NCBI GenBank assembly: GCA_035310125.1
Contig: DATGEP010000023.1
Location: forward strand, 1 to 38,335
DNA length: 38,335 bases
Direction: 5' to 3'
From: DATGEP01 sp035310125
GTDB taxonomy: Bacteria; Chloroflexota; Ktedonobacteria; Ktedonobacterales; JADMIN01
Below the pieces are notes generated by a model. It was not told the DNA's origin. It worked only from the letters and a program-made list of their open reading frames with translations, and did no database searches. This document shows, in pieces, positions 1 to 8,135 of the stretch (positions are counted from its first letter, which is position 1; each line of letters starts with the position of its first letter). A program made the position numbers and the translations under genes.

Positions 1-771
1 CGAGAGCAGATAGGTGTCGCCGCCGGCAGGAACCGCGGTGAAGATGTCACCGCCGACCAGCGTGCAGCGGTCGGCCACGCCAGCCCGCTCCAGGAAGGGT
101 GCGGCCTCCTCCACGACATGTGGCAGATCATAGAGCACCCCCTGCACACTCGGATAGGCGTGCAGAATGGGGGCGAGCAGTTGCCCGCGATTGCCCCCCA
201 CATCGACAAGGATGCCGCTGGCCGAGAAGTCATACACCCCGAGCACCGCTTCGGCGCGAATGCGCCCGGCCGCGGCCCAACCCGCGTGCATCATCGCGCC
301 CACCTCGGGGTGCGTGCGATAGTACTCGAACGAGGTGGCGGTGCCAAACAGGTGGGAGATGGCCGATTCGCCGGTCTGCACGCAGTATAACAGGTCGGCT
401 GTAGTCTGCCAGTAGTGCGGGCTCCCCCACATGAGCACCCCGTCGCGGACCGAGTTCGGAGCGTCCTTCCGCAGGCAGGTGCCAAGCGATGTCAAGGCGA
501 ACTGGTCAGGCGCACCCTCATCGAATACGCCGTACGCGACCAGTGCGCGCAGCAGCCTCGACAACGATGGCCCATGCGTGCCGGTGGCTTGCGCCAGGTC
601 CTTGGCGCTCTTCGGGCCGTCCGCGAGCAGTTCGGCCACCCCCAGTTGTGTGGCGGTATAGATCGCCTGTGTAATCTGGTAGGTCATCATCAGGTGCTGG
701 AGCGCGACTGGTGCGCTCAAGTCGCTGACGGTCGGAGGAGGTGTGGGACGCCCGGGTGATTCGTGTGACAT
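1..771 (-). CDS. SAM-dependent O-methyltransferase (partial, 3' end outside window)
   Basis: The 257 visible codons read as a class I O-methyltransferase of the two-domain 'dimerisation plus methyltransferase' family (plant-type OMT, acetylserotonin OMT-like). Residues about 40-82 form the winged-helix-like N-terminal domain (LGVAELLADGPKSAKDLAQ, then SRLLRALVAYGVF). The SAM-binding glycine loop VDVGGNRG lies at about 189-196 and the acidic strand YDLPHVVEEA at about 214-223. The family is usually 330-350 residues, so about the last quarter, including the catalytic His, is cut off by the window edge. The ATG is preceded by GAGAGGG at good distance. The methyl acceptor cannot be told from the sequence; these enzymes usually methylate hydroxyls of small aromatic or polyketide products. 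It lies downstream of the minus-strand sensor kinase with a 186-bp gap. No lesion is seen. Confidence 0.85.
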   Translation of the reverse strand, partial: MSHESPGRPTPPPTVSDLSAPVALQHLMMTYQITQAIYTATQLGVAELLADGPKSAKDLAQATGTHGPSLSRLLRALVAYGVFDEGAPDQFALTSLGTCLRKDAPNSVRDGVLMWGSPHYWQTTADLLYCVQTGESAISHLFGTATSFEYYRTHPEVGAMMHAGWAAAGRIRAEAVLGVYDFSASGILVDVGGNRGQLLAPILHAYPSVQGVLYDLPHVVEEAAPFLERAGVADRCTLVGGDIFTAVPAGGDTYLLS

Positions 772-860
772 TGGACCCTCTCTTCAGTAGCCCATTCCAC
801 ATAACTCGGCTACGCTATCTATCTCCCTGTGCTGGAGGTGCCGAGGACCTCAGTCTACCA

Positions 861-876
861 TGTGACCGTTTTGTTA
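861..876. promoter_or_regulatory. single TGTGA-N6-TGTTA direct repeat, weak operator candidate
   Basis: TGTGA at 861 and TGTTA at 872 are 11 bp apart, the same spacing as the stronger paired sites at 3965-4011 and 6526-6573. It lies between the sensor kinase stop and the methyltransferase start. It is only one pair, one half is imperfect, and the repeat is on the strand opposite to transcription of the methyltransferase, so this could be chance. Confidence 0.2.
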
Positions 877-957
877 GGCGAAGTTGTATGAGACGACCAT
901 GCGATGTGTCCTGCGCGGTTCCATCACGCCAAGACACACGACCTGGGAGATACCGCC

Positions 958-3810
958 CTACTCAGTCGCCAGGGGCAAACTCAGATAAAAAGTGGAGCCG
1001 TGTCCTTCGGCAGACGTAAACCAGATGCGGCCTCCCTGCAATTCCATGACCTCACGACACAGATAGAGGCCAAGCCCGGTGCCCGCGATACCCAGATCGC
1101 GTGCGTTGTCGGCGCGTGAGAAACGCTGAAACAGTTGGGCCTGCTGCTTTTCAGGGATGCCGATGCCGTGATCTTGCACACGCAGCTCTGCAAGCATCCT
1201 GCTTACGTCCTCACGGATGCCGATGGTTATCGTTCCCCCATCCGGGCTGTACTTGATCGCATTGCTGAGTAAATTGCCAAGCACCTGCTCGGTCCGCGAT
1301 ACATCCAGGCATGCGACCACAAAATCCGTGCTCCCCTCGACCACGATTTGCAGCGTATGGGAGTCCGTCGTCACCCGGAAGCGCTTGACCACGCGCCGGG
1401 CCAGCGCAACCAGGTCATGCGGCTCCGGATGAAGCTCCAGCCGTCCTGCCTGAATACGTGTCACGTCGAGGAGATCGTTGGTGAGTTCCACTAACCGGCT
1501 GGTAGCCTGATCAATCGTTTCCAGCGCCTCGGTCTGCCAGGCTGCCAGCCGGGATTGCGCGTCGCGCTCGGATTGCCGCACGAGCATGTCCGCGTAGCCT
1601 TTGACCGCTGCCATCGGCGTCTTCAGCTCGTGCGCCGCGATGGCGATGAACTCGTCCTTCAGGCGCTCAGCTTCTTTCAGCGCCGTCATATCTTGCAGCA
1701 CGATCAACGCCATGGAATCGTCGTCCACATGCCATGGCATGTCTCTTGCCGCGCCAGATTCGCCGGGCAACAAGATCCCGCGCACGATCCGCAGATCCAG
1801 CGCGACTGCGTTCAAGAGAATGGCTAGCGACGTGCCGTCCGGCCGGCGAACGATCTCCTGATAGTGGCGCTCCGCGTCTCCGGTCCGTAGCACCCGTAGC
1901 GTCACAAGCTCGTCTGCTAGGAGCGGCGCCCCATCCAGACCGACAATCTGTGTGCCGCTAGCCGCCAGGAATTCCGCCATGGATGCGCCGACTGGCCATT
2001 GCGCTCCCCATACCTCCGCCGCTGCTTGATTCGCGAGCACAAGGCGTCCTTCTCTCCCGCGTACAAGGTACACACCGCTCGGCATCTCATCCACGACCAT
2101 CTGGAGCAACGTCCGCTGCTCTTCAGTCTGGGCACGTGCCGCTCGCTCGGCAAACAGCTTCTGCGTCTCCGTAACGTCGTGCCAAACAATCACTGCTCCT
2201 GAGGTCTCCACACCATCCGCGTCGTGTGCGCGGCCCTCTGAGTGGTTCCTGCCAGCTGTCCCGGCCTTGCCGCGTGCGGTGTGCGCCTTCTCCGTGACCA
2301 GTGGCGAGGCGCTGACCTCGTACTCGCGCTGTTCACCATTCGCGTTCGGGAGCACGACTGATGTACTGATGACCGGCGCCCCCGCGAGCACTCGCGCGAC
2401 CGGCTCGCGGACTTCCGCAGCCAGCGCGTTCGCATCCTGGTTATGCTCTGGAAGAGCTGCACGGATCGTCGCGGCGGACCGATTCTCATGGAGCACAACC
2501 CCATCCGTGTTCACCACGGAAACGCCGTCACTGATGCTCTCGAAGACCGCGTCTAGCTCGCGTGCCTGGGTCTGCGCGGCACGATAGAGGCGCGCGTTCT
2601 CAAGCGCGACCGCTGCCTGCGTCGCCAGCGCTTGCAGCAATATCTCATCGTCAGGGGTGAAACGCCCTGGCTGACTATGCCCAAGAAGCAAGCCCCCGCG
2701 CACCTGCCCTTCTCGATCGAGCAACGGAGCGCCCAGAAAGCTGCGCACAACGGGATGACCCCGAGGCGCTCCGACACCGCGCAGCGCCTCGACATCCACA
2801 TCGCCATGCGCGTACGCCAGGGCTTGGGCGCGGGCCGCATCGCGTGGCGACAGAGGCTCTCCACCGGCACCGCCCTCCTCCAGCGCCGCCTTATGCCCCA
2901 CAGGAGGCGTGGTATGTGTCAGCAGAAGCGCATCGGCCACCCTCACTGGTACTCCGTGCCGAAAGATAGGCGCGAGCAGCCCCTCGCCGCCCAGCGGCAC
3001 ACGCCGAAAAAGTGCTTCCTGCTCCGGCGTGACACCCACGACTGCCGCCAGGTGAAACAGGTTCCCTTCAGCCGGCACCAGCGGGCGCCCCAAGGCATCA
3101 ACGGGGCGCAGCGTGAAGGCAGCGAAACCAGCCCCCGTCAGATCACGAGCTGTCTGGGCAATCAGGTTCAGTAACCGCCCTTCGTCGAGCTCGCCTGACA
3201 GCGCAGTGCCAATCGTATTGAGGGCAGCATACCGCAGCGCTTCTCGCTCGGCCTCGTCGCGTCGTGCCCGCGCAAGCTGTACCAGTGCCAGGATGAAGGC
3301 GTCTACCAGCGCCAGGGTGATGAGCTGTTCATCCTGTGACGCCCCCAGATGCTTGATCGCGAATGCTGGCGGCGTGAATAGTAAGTATACACAGATGAGT
3401 TGGCAGATGCTCGCAACGGCTCCATGGCGCCAGTTCCAATGATACGCGAGCATCGCGATCAGCGGCAGATAGATGACACCAGGATTCGGCAGCGTGACGG
3501 CCACGTGATTGATTGCGGCGACAAGCAGCGTAATGAGCGCGGTGCCGGCAAGCAATGCGGTAGCGCCACTGTAGGGCGACGCGTGCCATACCGACATCCG
3601 GCGGCGCCAGTCACGTGCAAAGGGCGACTCCCAGGCACGCTCCACCGTTTCGCGCGTGCGATTGACCAGCGTATCGAAACCCGCCATCACCGCCGCGAGA
3701 CGCCACGATACCGCAGGATGTGCTCCGTTAGCCGGCTCCCCCTTCGCATGTTCCGGCGGAGGCGGCAGGGTGTCATGGCGCTGCTCAGTGGTACGTTGCT
3801 CCACGTTCAC
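958..3810 (-). CDS. Membrane sensor histidine kinase (DUF4118-GAF-PAS-PAS-HisKA-HATPase)
   Basis: A 950-residue hybrid-input sensor kinase. Residues 80-180 carry four hydrophobic segments resembling the KdpD/DUF4118 membrane module. A GAF domain spans about 200-405 with a long insertion near 300-350. Two PAS domains follow at about 418-545 and 565-710, each with a hydrophilic insertion late in the fold. HisKA begins near 717, with the phospho-accepting His727 in AAHELKTP. The ATPase N-box Asn850 (NLLSNAIKYSPDGG), G1 box DHGIGIP (880-886) and G2 box GTGLGL (910-915) are all intact, so it should be catalytically competent. The start is a GTG with AGAGGA upstream. It is transcribed divergently from the second kinase at 4141, and no response regulator lies on its own strand, so it probably shares the OmpR-type regulator at 5653 (inference). 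The stimulus is unknown. Confidence 0.93.
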   Translation of the reverse strand: MNVEQRTTEQRHDTLPPPPEHAKGEPANGAHPAVSWRLAAVMAGFDTLVNRTRETVERAWESPFARDWRRRMSVWHASPYSGATALLAGTALITLLVAAINHVAVTLPNPGVIYLPLIAMLAYHWNWRHGAVASICQLICVYLLFTPPAFAIKHLGASQDEQLITLALVDAFILALVQLARARRDEAEREALRYAALNTIGTALSGELDEGRLLNLIAQTARDLTGAGFAAFTLRPVDALGRPLVPAEGNLFHLAAVVGVTPEQEALFRRVPLGGEGLLAPIFRHGVPVRVADALLLTHTTPPVGHKAALEEGGAGGEPLSPRDAARAQALAYAHGDVDVEALRGVGAPRGHPVVRSFLGAPLLDREGQVRGGLLLGHSQPGRFTPDDEILLQALATQAAVALENARLYRAAQTQARELDAVFESISDGVSVVNTDGVVLHENRSAATIRAALPEHNQDANALAAEVREPVARVLAGAPVISTSVVLPNANGEQREYEVSASPLVTEKAHTARGKAGTAGRNHSEGRAHDADGVETSGAVIVWHDVTETQKLFAERAARAQTEEQRTLLQMVVDEMPSGVYLVRGREGRLVLANQAAAEVWGAQWPVGASMAEFLAASGTQIVGLDGAPLLADELVTLRVLRTGDAERHYQEIVRRPDGTSLAILLNAVALDLRIVRGILLPGESGAARDMPWHVDDDSMALIVLQDMTALKEAERLKDEFIAIAAHELKTPMAAVKGYADMLVRQSERDAQSRLAAWQTEALETIDQATSRLVELTNDLLDVTRIQAGRLELHPEPHDLVALARRVVKRFRVTTDSHTLQIVVEGSTDFVVACLDVSRTEQVLGNLLSNAIKYSPDGGTITIGIREDVSRMLAELRVQDHGIGIPEKQQAQLFQRFSRADNARDLGIAGTGLGLYLCREVMELQGGRIWFTSAEGHGSTFYLSLPLATE

Positions 3811-4140
3811 GCGTTCCTCTTAGCATATGCGGGGAAACCGACCCGGCGATTCGCGCAGTGGCGGCTGGGTATGAAAGGATTCCACTTTCTTGTATCCAAC
3901 GGTCATTCTACGCCGTGACATGCTCGTGAGCAAGATTCGGCATCGAGGCGCGAATAAATACGTTTGTGATCGAATTGTGAGATCACGGCGCCATCCGTGA
4001 GATGACTGTGACGGCGGCGCCCATATCATGTTCACCAGGACCCGTGCATCGGGTTTGACGTAATCACACCAGCGTATCCGCTGCTATGTATAGCACACGG
4101 CACATCATTCAAGTCCTGAAGAGAGATTGCGAGCGGTATC
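3811..4140. other. divergent intergenic region between two histidine kinases
   Basis: The 330-bp gap between the two divergent kinase starts holds no convincing reading frame. It carries the two pairs of 11-bp-spaced TGTGA-type repeats described separately (3965-4011), a -10-like TATCAT at 4024-4029, and a small inverted repeat GTGATC/GATCAC (3966-3971 and 3981-3986) overlapping the first pair. No -35 of good quality is seen at 17 bp from TATCAT, as expected for an activator-dependent promoter. Confidence 0.6.
3965..4011 (+). promoter_or_regulatory. two 11-bp direct-repeat pairs, candidate OmpR-family operator
   Basis: TGTGA at 3965 and 3976 form one pair (TGTGA-N6-TGTGA), and CGTGA at 3996 with TGTGA at 4007 form a second. 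Start-to-start distances are 11, 20 and 11 bp. OmpR/PhoB-family regulators bind direct repeats of this spacing as head-to-tail dimers. The last repeat ends 12 bp before TATCAT (4024-4029), a close match to a -10 box, in the direction of the soluble kinase and response regulator. The same architecture recurs before the multicopper oxidase (6526-6573); the 17-mers starting at 3965 and 6558 agree at 14 of 17 positions. Binding by the regulator at 5653 is inference. Confidence 0.55.
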
Positions 4141-5517
4141 ATGGAACCGTCCGACAACATGAGGCCGGCTGGCACGGCGACGAGCGCGAGCGCCGAGCAG
4201 CTTGCTCCGCACGTCCAGACGTTCGAATCCACTCTTGCGCGCTACGGGCATCTGCTCGCGGAAGCTCAGGAAACGGCTTCTGAGTGGAAGCGCATTTTCG
4301 ATGCGGTCGAAGACCCTATCTGTGTCGTAACCGCGGACTATCAGCTGGTTCATGCGAATACCGCGTATGTGAGATTGTTTGGCACCGGGTACGAGCGCGG
4401 TGGCATGCACTATTGTTTCATCACTCATGCTGATGATGGTGGTCCGGTCTCCCCCTGCGTGGATTGTCCACTCCCCGACACTGTCCGTACTCGAAGCGCC
4501 GGTTTCACAGAACAAGAGTGGCGGGTTCCCGTAGCCACGTCTGACTCGCCTCAATCCAGACTGTACCAGCGGTGGACATATCCTGTCGTTAATGCGGACG
4601 GCGCTGTAGATCGCGTTGTCGAAGTGCTCAAGGATGTTACCGAACAGGAGCGCATGCGCCGCGCGGTGACCAAAGCCGAGGCGGTGCGCGAAGCTGATCG
4701 GCTGAAAGCTGAGCTACTCGGTACGGTGAGCCACGAGCTTCGCAGCCCGCTCAGCGCCATCAAAGGTTATGCGGCAACTTTACTGCGCCACGAGCGGCGT
4801 CTGCCGCGTGAGGAGCGCCATGCATTCCTGGAAGCCATCGGTGAAGCCAGCGATCGCCTTGAGACCATTATCAATCGCCTCCTGGAGATGTCGCAATTGG
4901 AGACGGGAAGCATCACCCCACACCGCTCGCCGGTGGATGCGGCGCAGGTCGCGCGCGAGGCCATTGCTCTCGTAGAACAGCGGGCGCAGGCTTCCATGCA
5001 GGGGAAGTATGTATTCAATCTGCGCTCGCTCGGTGGGAATGGCGTAGCTGGGCGAACCCTCCCGTTGATCGAGGCCGACCCGCGCCTGCTCCGCGATGTG
5101 CTGGACAACTTACTGGAAAATGCTGTCAAGTATTCGCCAGCGGGCGGCACCATTGATGTCACGCTCGGAGTGCGCCACGGGTCCGACGCCCCTGGCGCCG
5201 CCGAGACGGCTCCGGTAAGCCACACGATGGATGCCGAGCCGCAAGACATGCTAGAAATCGTCGTGCGTGACACCGGCCTTGGCATTCCCGCGGAACATCT
5301 TGGCCGCGTGTTCGAGCGCTTCCACCGCGTAGATACCCGCCTCACGCGTGAAGTGGATGGCCTAGGCTTGGGACTGGCAATGTGCCAGCGCATCGCCGAG
5401 ATGCACGGCGGCTCCATGTGGGCCGAGAGTGTATCCGGCGCGGGCAGCGCGTTCCATCTCGTCCTGCCAATGGACGCGATGCACGCGCGACATCAGCTGG
5501 CGGTTCCTTCGTCCTGA
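4141..5517 (+). CDS. Soluble PAS-domain sensor histidine kinase
   Basis: A 458-residue kinase without membrane segments. A short coiled segment (about 20-50) leads into a PAS domain (about 47-168) containing Cys92, Cys106 and Cys109 in a C-x13-C-x2-CPL pattern that recurs in some PAS sensors and could hold a metal or respond to redox (inference). HisKA starts near 188 with His198 in TVSHELRSPLS. The ATPase part has N-box Asn327 (LLENAVKYSP), G1 DTGLGIP (377-383) and G2 GLGLGLA (about 407-413). A 25-residue hydrophilic insertion sits at about 345-370. The response regulator follows 135 bp downstream on the same strand, so the two form a conventional pair. The first ATG at 4141 fits the domain layout; a strong ribosome-binding site is not evident. 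The divergent neighbour is a second kinase that lacks a partner of its own. Confidence 0.92.
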   Translation: MEPSDNMRPAGTATSASAEQLAPHVQTFESTLARYGHLLAEAQETASEWKRIFDAVEDPICVVTADYQLVHANTAYVRLFGTGYERGGMHYCFITHADDGGPVSPCVDCPLPDTVRTRSAGFTEQEWRVPVATSDSPQSRLYQRWTYPVVNADGAVDRVVEVLKDVTEQERMRRAVTKAEAVREADRLKAELLGTVSHELRSPLSAIKGYAATLLRHERRLPREERHAFLEAIGEASDRLETIINRLLEMSQLETGSITPHRSPVDAAQVAREAIALVEQRAQASMQGKYVFNLRSLGGNGVAGRTLPLIEADPRLLRDVLDNLLENAVKYSPAGGTIDVTLGVRHGSDAPGAAETAPVSHTMDAEPQDMLEIVVRDTGLGIPAEHLGRVFERFHRVDTRLTREVDGLGLGLAMCQRIAEMHGGSMWAESVSGAGSAFHLVLPMDAMHARHQLAVPSS

Positions 5518-5652
5518 GCGCAGGCGCTCGGTTTCAAACGCCCTGTCGCGCGACCAATAGCGCGATGGCGTTTTATCCCAGTAGCAGGCGTGGCGAACGA
5601 CCAGAGCAGCCATTAGGCTGGTTGTGGATGTAGCTGAGAGAGAGTACCCTAT

Positions 5653-6369
5653 ATGTCCGCGAAGAAACCGATGATCCTGGCCGCCGACGACGACCCACAG
5701 CTTCTACGGCTCGTTGCCCGCAACCTCCAGCTCGAAGGCTACGAAGTCGTCGCTTCCACTGACGGTCAGCAAGCCCTTGAGCATGTCGAGCAGAAGATGC
5801 CCGACCTGCTGATCCTGGATGTAATGATGCCCAGGCTCGACGGCTTTAGCGTCTGCGAGCGCGTGCGTGAGTTCTCCGCCGTCCCAATCATCATCGTGAC
5901 GGCGCGCGGGCAGGACCAGGACAAGATCCGCGGGCTTGATCTGGGTGCGGATGATTACCTGACCAAGCCGTTCAGTATCGAAGAGCTGCTGGCGCGCGTG
6001 CGCGCGGTCCTCCGGCGCTCGCAGCTCAGCGCGCAACAAAATGCGCAGGGACTGCGCTCCACCATGACCATTGGCGATCTCTCCATAGACTTCGCGCAGC
6101 ACCGTGTCACGATAGCGGACTGTGAAGTGGACCTCACACCCGTCGAGTACCGCCTGCTCGCCTATCTCGCCCACAATGCGGGGCGCGTGGTGACTCAGGA
6201 TTTGTTATTAGAGCACGTCTGGGGCGAAGAGTACGCGGGTGAGAGCCACCTGCTCCAGGTCAACGTCAATCGCCTGCGACGCAAGGTCGAGCATGACCCA
6301 ACCCAGCCTCGCTACCTGCTCACCAAGATGGGTGTTGGCTACATGCTCTCTACCGCGCCGGCCTCCTAA
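5653..6369 (+). CDS. OmpR/PhoB-family response regulator
   Basis: A 238-residue two-domain regulator. The receiver (about 5-120) has the acidic pocket Asp12-Asp13, phospho-acceptor Asp56 in LLILDVMMP, Thr83, and Lys105 in DYLTKPF. The C-terminal winged helix (about 135-235) shows VDLTPVEYRLLAYLAHNAG and the typical VNVNRLRRKVEHDP recognition-helix region, ending in GVGYML. Length and motifs are typical. It follows the PAS kinase and probably takes phosphate from it, perhaps also from the divergent membrane kinase. Paired 11-bp direct repeats before the kinases and before the multicopper oxidase are candidate targets. What the system senses is not shown by the sequence; the oxidase next door makes copper or oxidative stress a reasonable guess. 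Confidence 0.95.
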   Translation: MSAKKPMILAADDDPQLLRLVARNLQLEGYEVVASTDGQQALEHVEQKMPDLLILDVMMPRLDGFSVCERVREFSAVPIIIVTARGQDQDKIRGLDLGADDYLTKPFSIEELLARVRAVLRRSQLSAQQNAQGLRSTMTIGDLSIDFAQHRVTIADCEVDLTPVEYRLLAYLAHNAGRVVTQDLLLEHVWGEEYAGESHLLQVNVNRLRRKVEHDPTQPRYLLTKMGVGYMLSTAPAS

Positions 6370-6717
6370 AGTAGCCGGCTCGCGCACGCGATGACGCCTG
6401 CCAGCCAAATCTAACAATGTCGCTAGCTCGCCGGTTAGTCATGAATTCGGCACGCAGTGTACCGGTGCGAAGCCGCGTACACCGGGCGCCCAGTATTCGT
6501 GACCGGAAGCGTCTCGCGCAACCCTTGTGAGCATCCCGTGACGTGTCAACACAATGCTGTGACCTGATTGTGAGCCTCTTCCCCTATCGTTTGCTACAGC
6601 GCGATCTGGCGATGGATACATGCCCACCATCCTGAATGGATACCTGCGTGTCCGTTCCACGCCGCGCGAACACGTGTAAGTTGCAACGCATGAAGTAGCG
6701 CATGGAGTAGGGTTATC
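6370..6717. other. intergenic region upstream of the multicopper oxidase
   Basis: 348 bp with no credible gene. Its centre holds the direct-repeat operator candidate (6526-6573), followed 11 bp later by TATCGT (6585-6590), a possible -10. From there to the oxidase start is about 127 bp of leader in which I see no strong hairpin or terminator. A further single CGTGA lies at 6498. Confidence 0.5.
6526..6573 (+). promoter_or_regulatory. two 11-bp direct-repeat pairs upstream of oxidase, candidate operator
   Basis: TGTGA (6526) and CGTGA (6537), then TGTGA (6558) and TGTGA (6569): start distances 11, 21 and 11 bp. This copies the layout between the divergent kinases (11, 20, 11). The last repeat lies where a -35 box would be relative to TATCGT at 6585-6590, as expected for a PhoB-like activator site replacing the -35. 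It suggests the oxidase is a target of the neighbouring two-component system. Confidence 0.55.
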
Positions 6718-8115
6718 ATGGCGATTGATAAGAATGCTCGCATAGACATCGGCGAAAACACTGGCGCGACGGCGACGACCACAATAGCCAGCGCAGCGAC
6801 AGCGGACGTACAGCGGCCCAGCTACATCCAAACCTGGCCCCTCACGACCGCCGACCTCACCGACGGCGCGCCAGCCGGCCCCACCACCGAGCAGCAGGCC
6901 GGCGTGGAAGGCAAGCCTGGCCGCGAGCCGGAGATCGTGATCCCGGCAGTCGTCAAGCAATGGCCCGTCTGGATGCAGCGGCAGTGGCGCCAGACGCAGG
7001 AGCGCCGCTTATGGGAGACCACACACAAACCCAGGCTCGTCACCCGCATCTTCACCCCACTTGGAACCCTTGCGCTCTGTGGCATGCTGATCGTCGCGCT
7101 GCTTGGCTTCGGCATCGGAGCCTCGGTCCATGCCAGTGGCTCCTCCGGTGGATCTGCTGGTGGCTCACAAACGGCAAGCGGCTCCAGCGGCGGCATGTCT
7201 GGCATGGGCAGCGGCTCATCTTCGTCCGCTTCCACGGCAAACGTTCCCGACGCGACACAGCAATATGGCAATCAGCCCGCGAAATTTGTTATTGATCCGG
7301 ACGGCGTCAAACACTTCACTATGACCGCCCAGCAAGTCATGTGGCAGCCCGTGAAAGGCCAGAAAGTGCTGGCCTGGACGCTCGACGGTACCGTGCCTGG
7401 CCCAGTCATACATGTCACGGCTGGCGATCATATCCGCATTACCATCATCAACCATCTGCCTGAGCCAACCACCATCCACTGGCACGGCCTGGAGGTTCCC
7501 ACCGACAACGACGGTGTACCGCCCATTGGCATGAAACCAATCCAGCCCGGTCAATCCTACACCTACGACTTCACCTTGAACGATCAGGACGCCGGTACCC
7601 ACTGGTATCACAGTCACTTCGATGACCTCAAACAGGTTGGTGGCGGCATGTATGGCGCCTTCCTGGTGGATCCACGGCCCGGCAGCCCTGAGTATCAACC
7701 CATGCAGCCAATGCTTTCGGCGCAGGTGGACCAGCTCATGCTCGTTGGCATGCTGGACGGCTACTATGTGATCAACGGCAAGAGCTTTCCCGACACGCAG
7801 CCGATTGTCGTCAAGCACGGCCAGACGGTCCACATCCGTATGATCGGGGTGGATGCGCAGCTCATCCATCCGATGCACCTGCACGGCCACACCTTCCAGA
7901 TCGTGGCGGAAGATGGGCACATGCTGGCGGCGCCCATCTCAAAAGACACGGTGCAACTCGCGCCCGGTGAGACGTACGACCTGACCTTCTACGCCTGGGC
8001 GACGCCGGGGAGCATCTACCCCCTCCACTGCCACATCCTCTCTCACCTGATGAACCCCGGACAGCCGAGCGGTGAGATGGGCGGCCTCGTCACCCTCGTA
8101 GAATATCAGAAATGA
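6718..8115 (+). CDS. Membrane-anchored two-domain multicopper oxidase
   Basis: A 465-residue oxidase-family protein. Residues 1-110 are a hydrophilic, probably cytoplasmic extension; one membrane segment lies at about 113-137; a Gly/Ser-rich linker with a few Met residues (about 139-175) precedes the catalytic part. The cupredoxin half 1 has HWHG (about 254) and HWYHSH (about 294); half 2 has HPMHLHGH (about 383) and HCHILSHLM (about 436). These supply all eight His of the trinuclear centre and the type 1 His-Cys-His-Met set. Only about 85 residues separate the two halves' motifs, so the middle domain of three-domain laccases is absent. Type 1 ligands occur only in the second domain, so a trimeric two-domain laccase-like enzyme is expected. 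Substrate is unknown; cuprous ion, phenols or metals are possible. The next gene converges 20 bp away. Confidence 0.9.
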   Translation: MAIDKNARIDIGENTGATATTTIASAATADVQRPSYIQTWPLTTADLTDGAPAGPTTEQQAGVEGKPGREPEIVIPAVVKQWPVWMQRQWRQTQERRLWETTHKPRLVTRIFTPLGTLALCGMLIVALLGFGIGASVHASGSSGGSAGGSQTASGSSGGMSGMGSGSSSSASTANVPDATQQYGNQPAKFVIDPDGVKHFTMTAQQVMWQPVKGQKVLAWTLDGTVPGPVIHVTAGDHIRITIINHLPEPTTIHWHGLEVPTDNDGVPPIGMKPIQPGQSYTYDFTLNDQDAGTHWYHSHFDDLKQVGGGMYGAFLVDPRPGSPEYQPMQPMLSAQVDQLMLVGMLDGYYVINGKSFPDTQPIVVKHGQTVHIRMIGVDAQLIHPMHLHGHTFQIVAEDGHMLAAPISKDTVQLAPGETYDLTFYAWATPGSIYPLHCHILSHLMNPGQPSGEMGGLVTLVEYQK

Positions 8116-8135
8116 AGCCAGGGGGCGGTAAGCCA

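Noticed and set aside
4219..4235. GTTCGAATCC, a T-loop-like string as in tRNA genes
   Set aside because: It lies inside a histidine kinase gene and no cloverleaf can be formed around it.
6718..8115. copper nitrite reductase instead of multicopper oxidase
   Set aside because: NirK has its type 1 site in the first domain and lacks the HWHG/HWYHSH plus HPMHLHGH/HCH set of the trinuclear cluster that is complete here.
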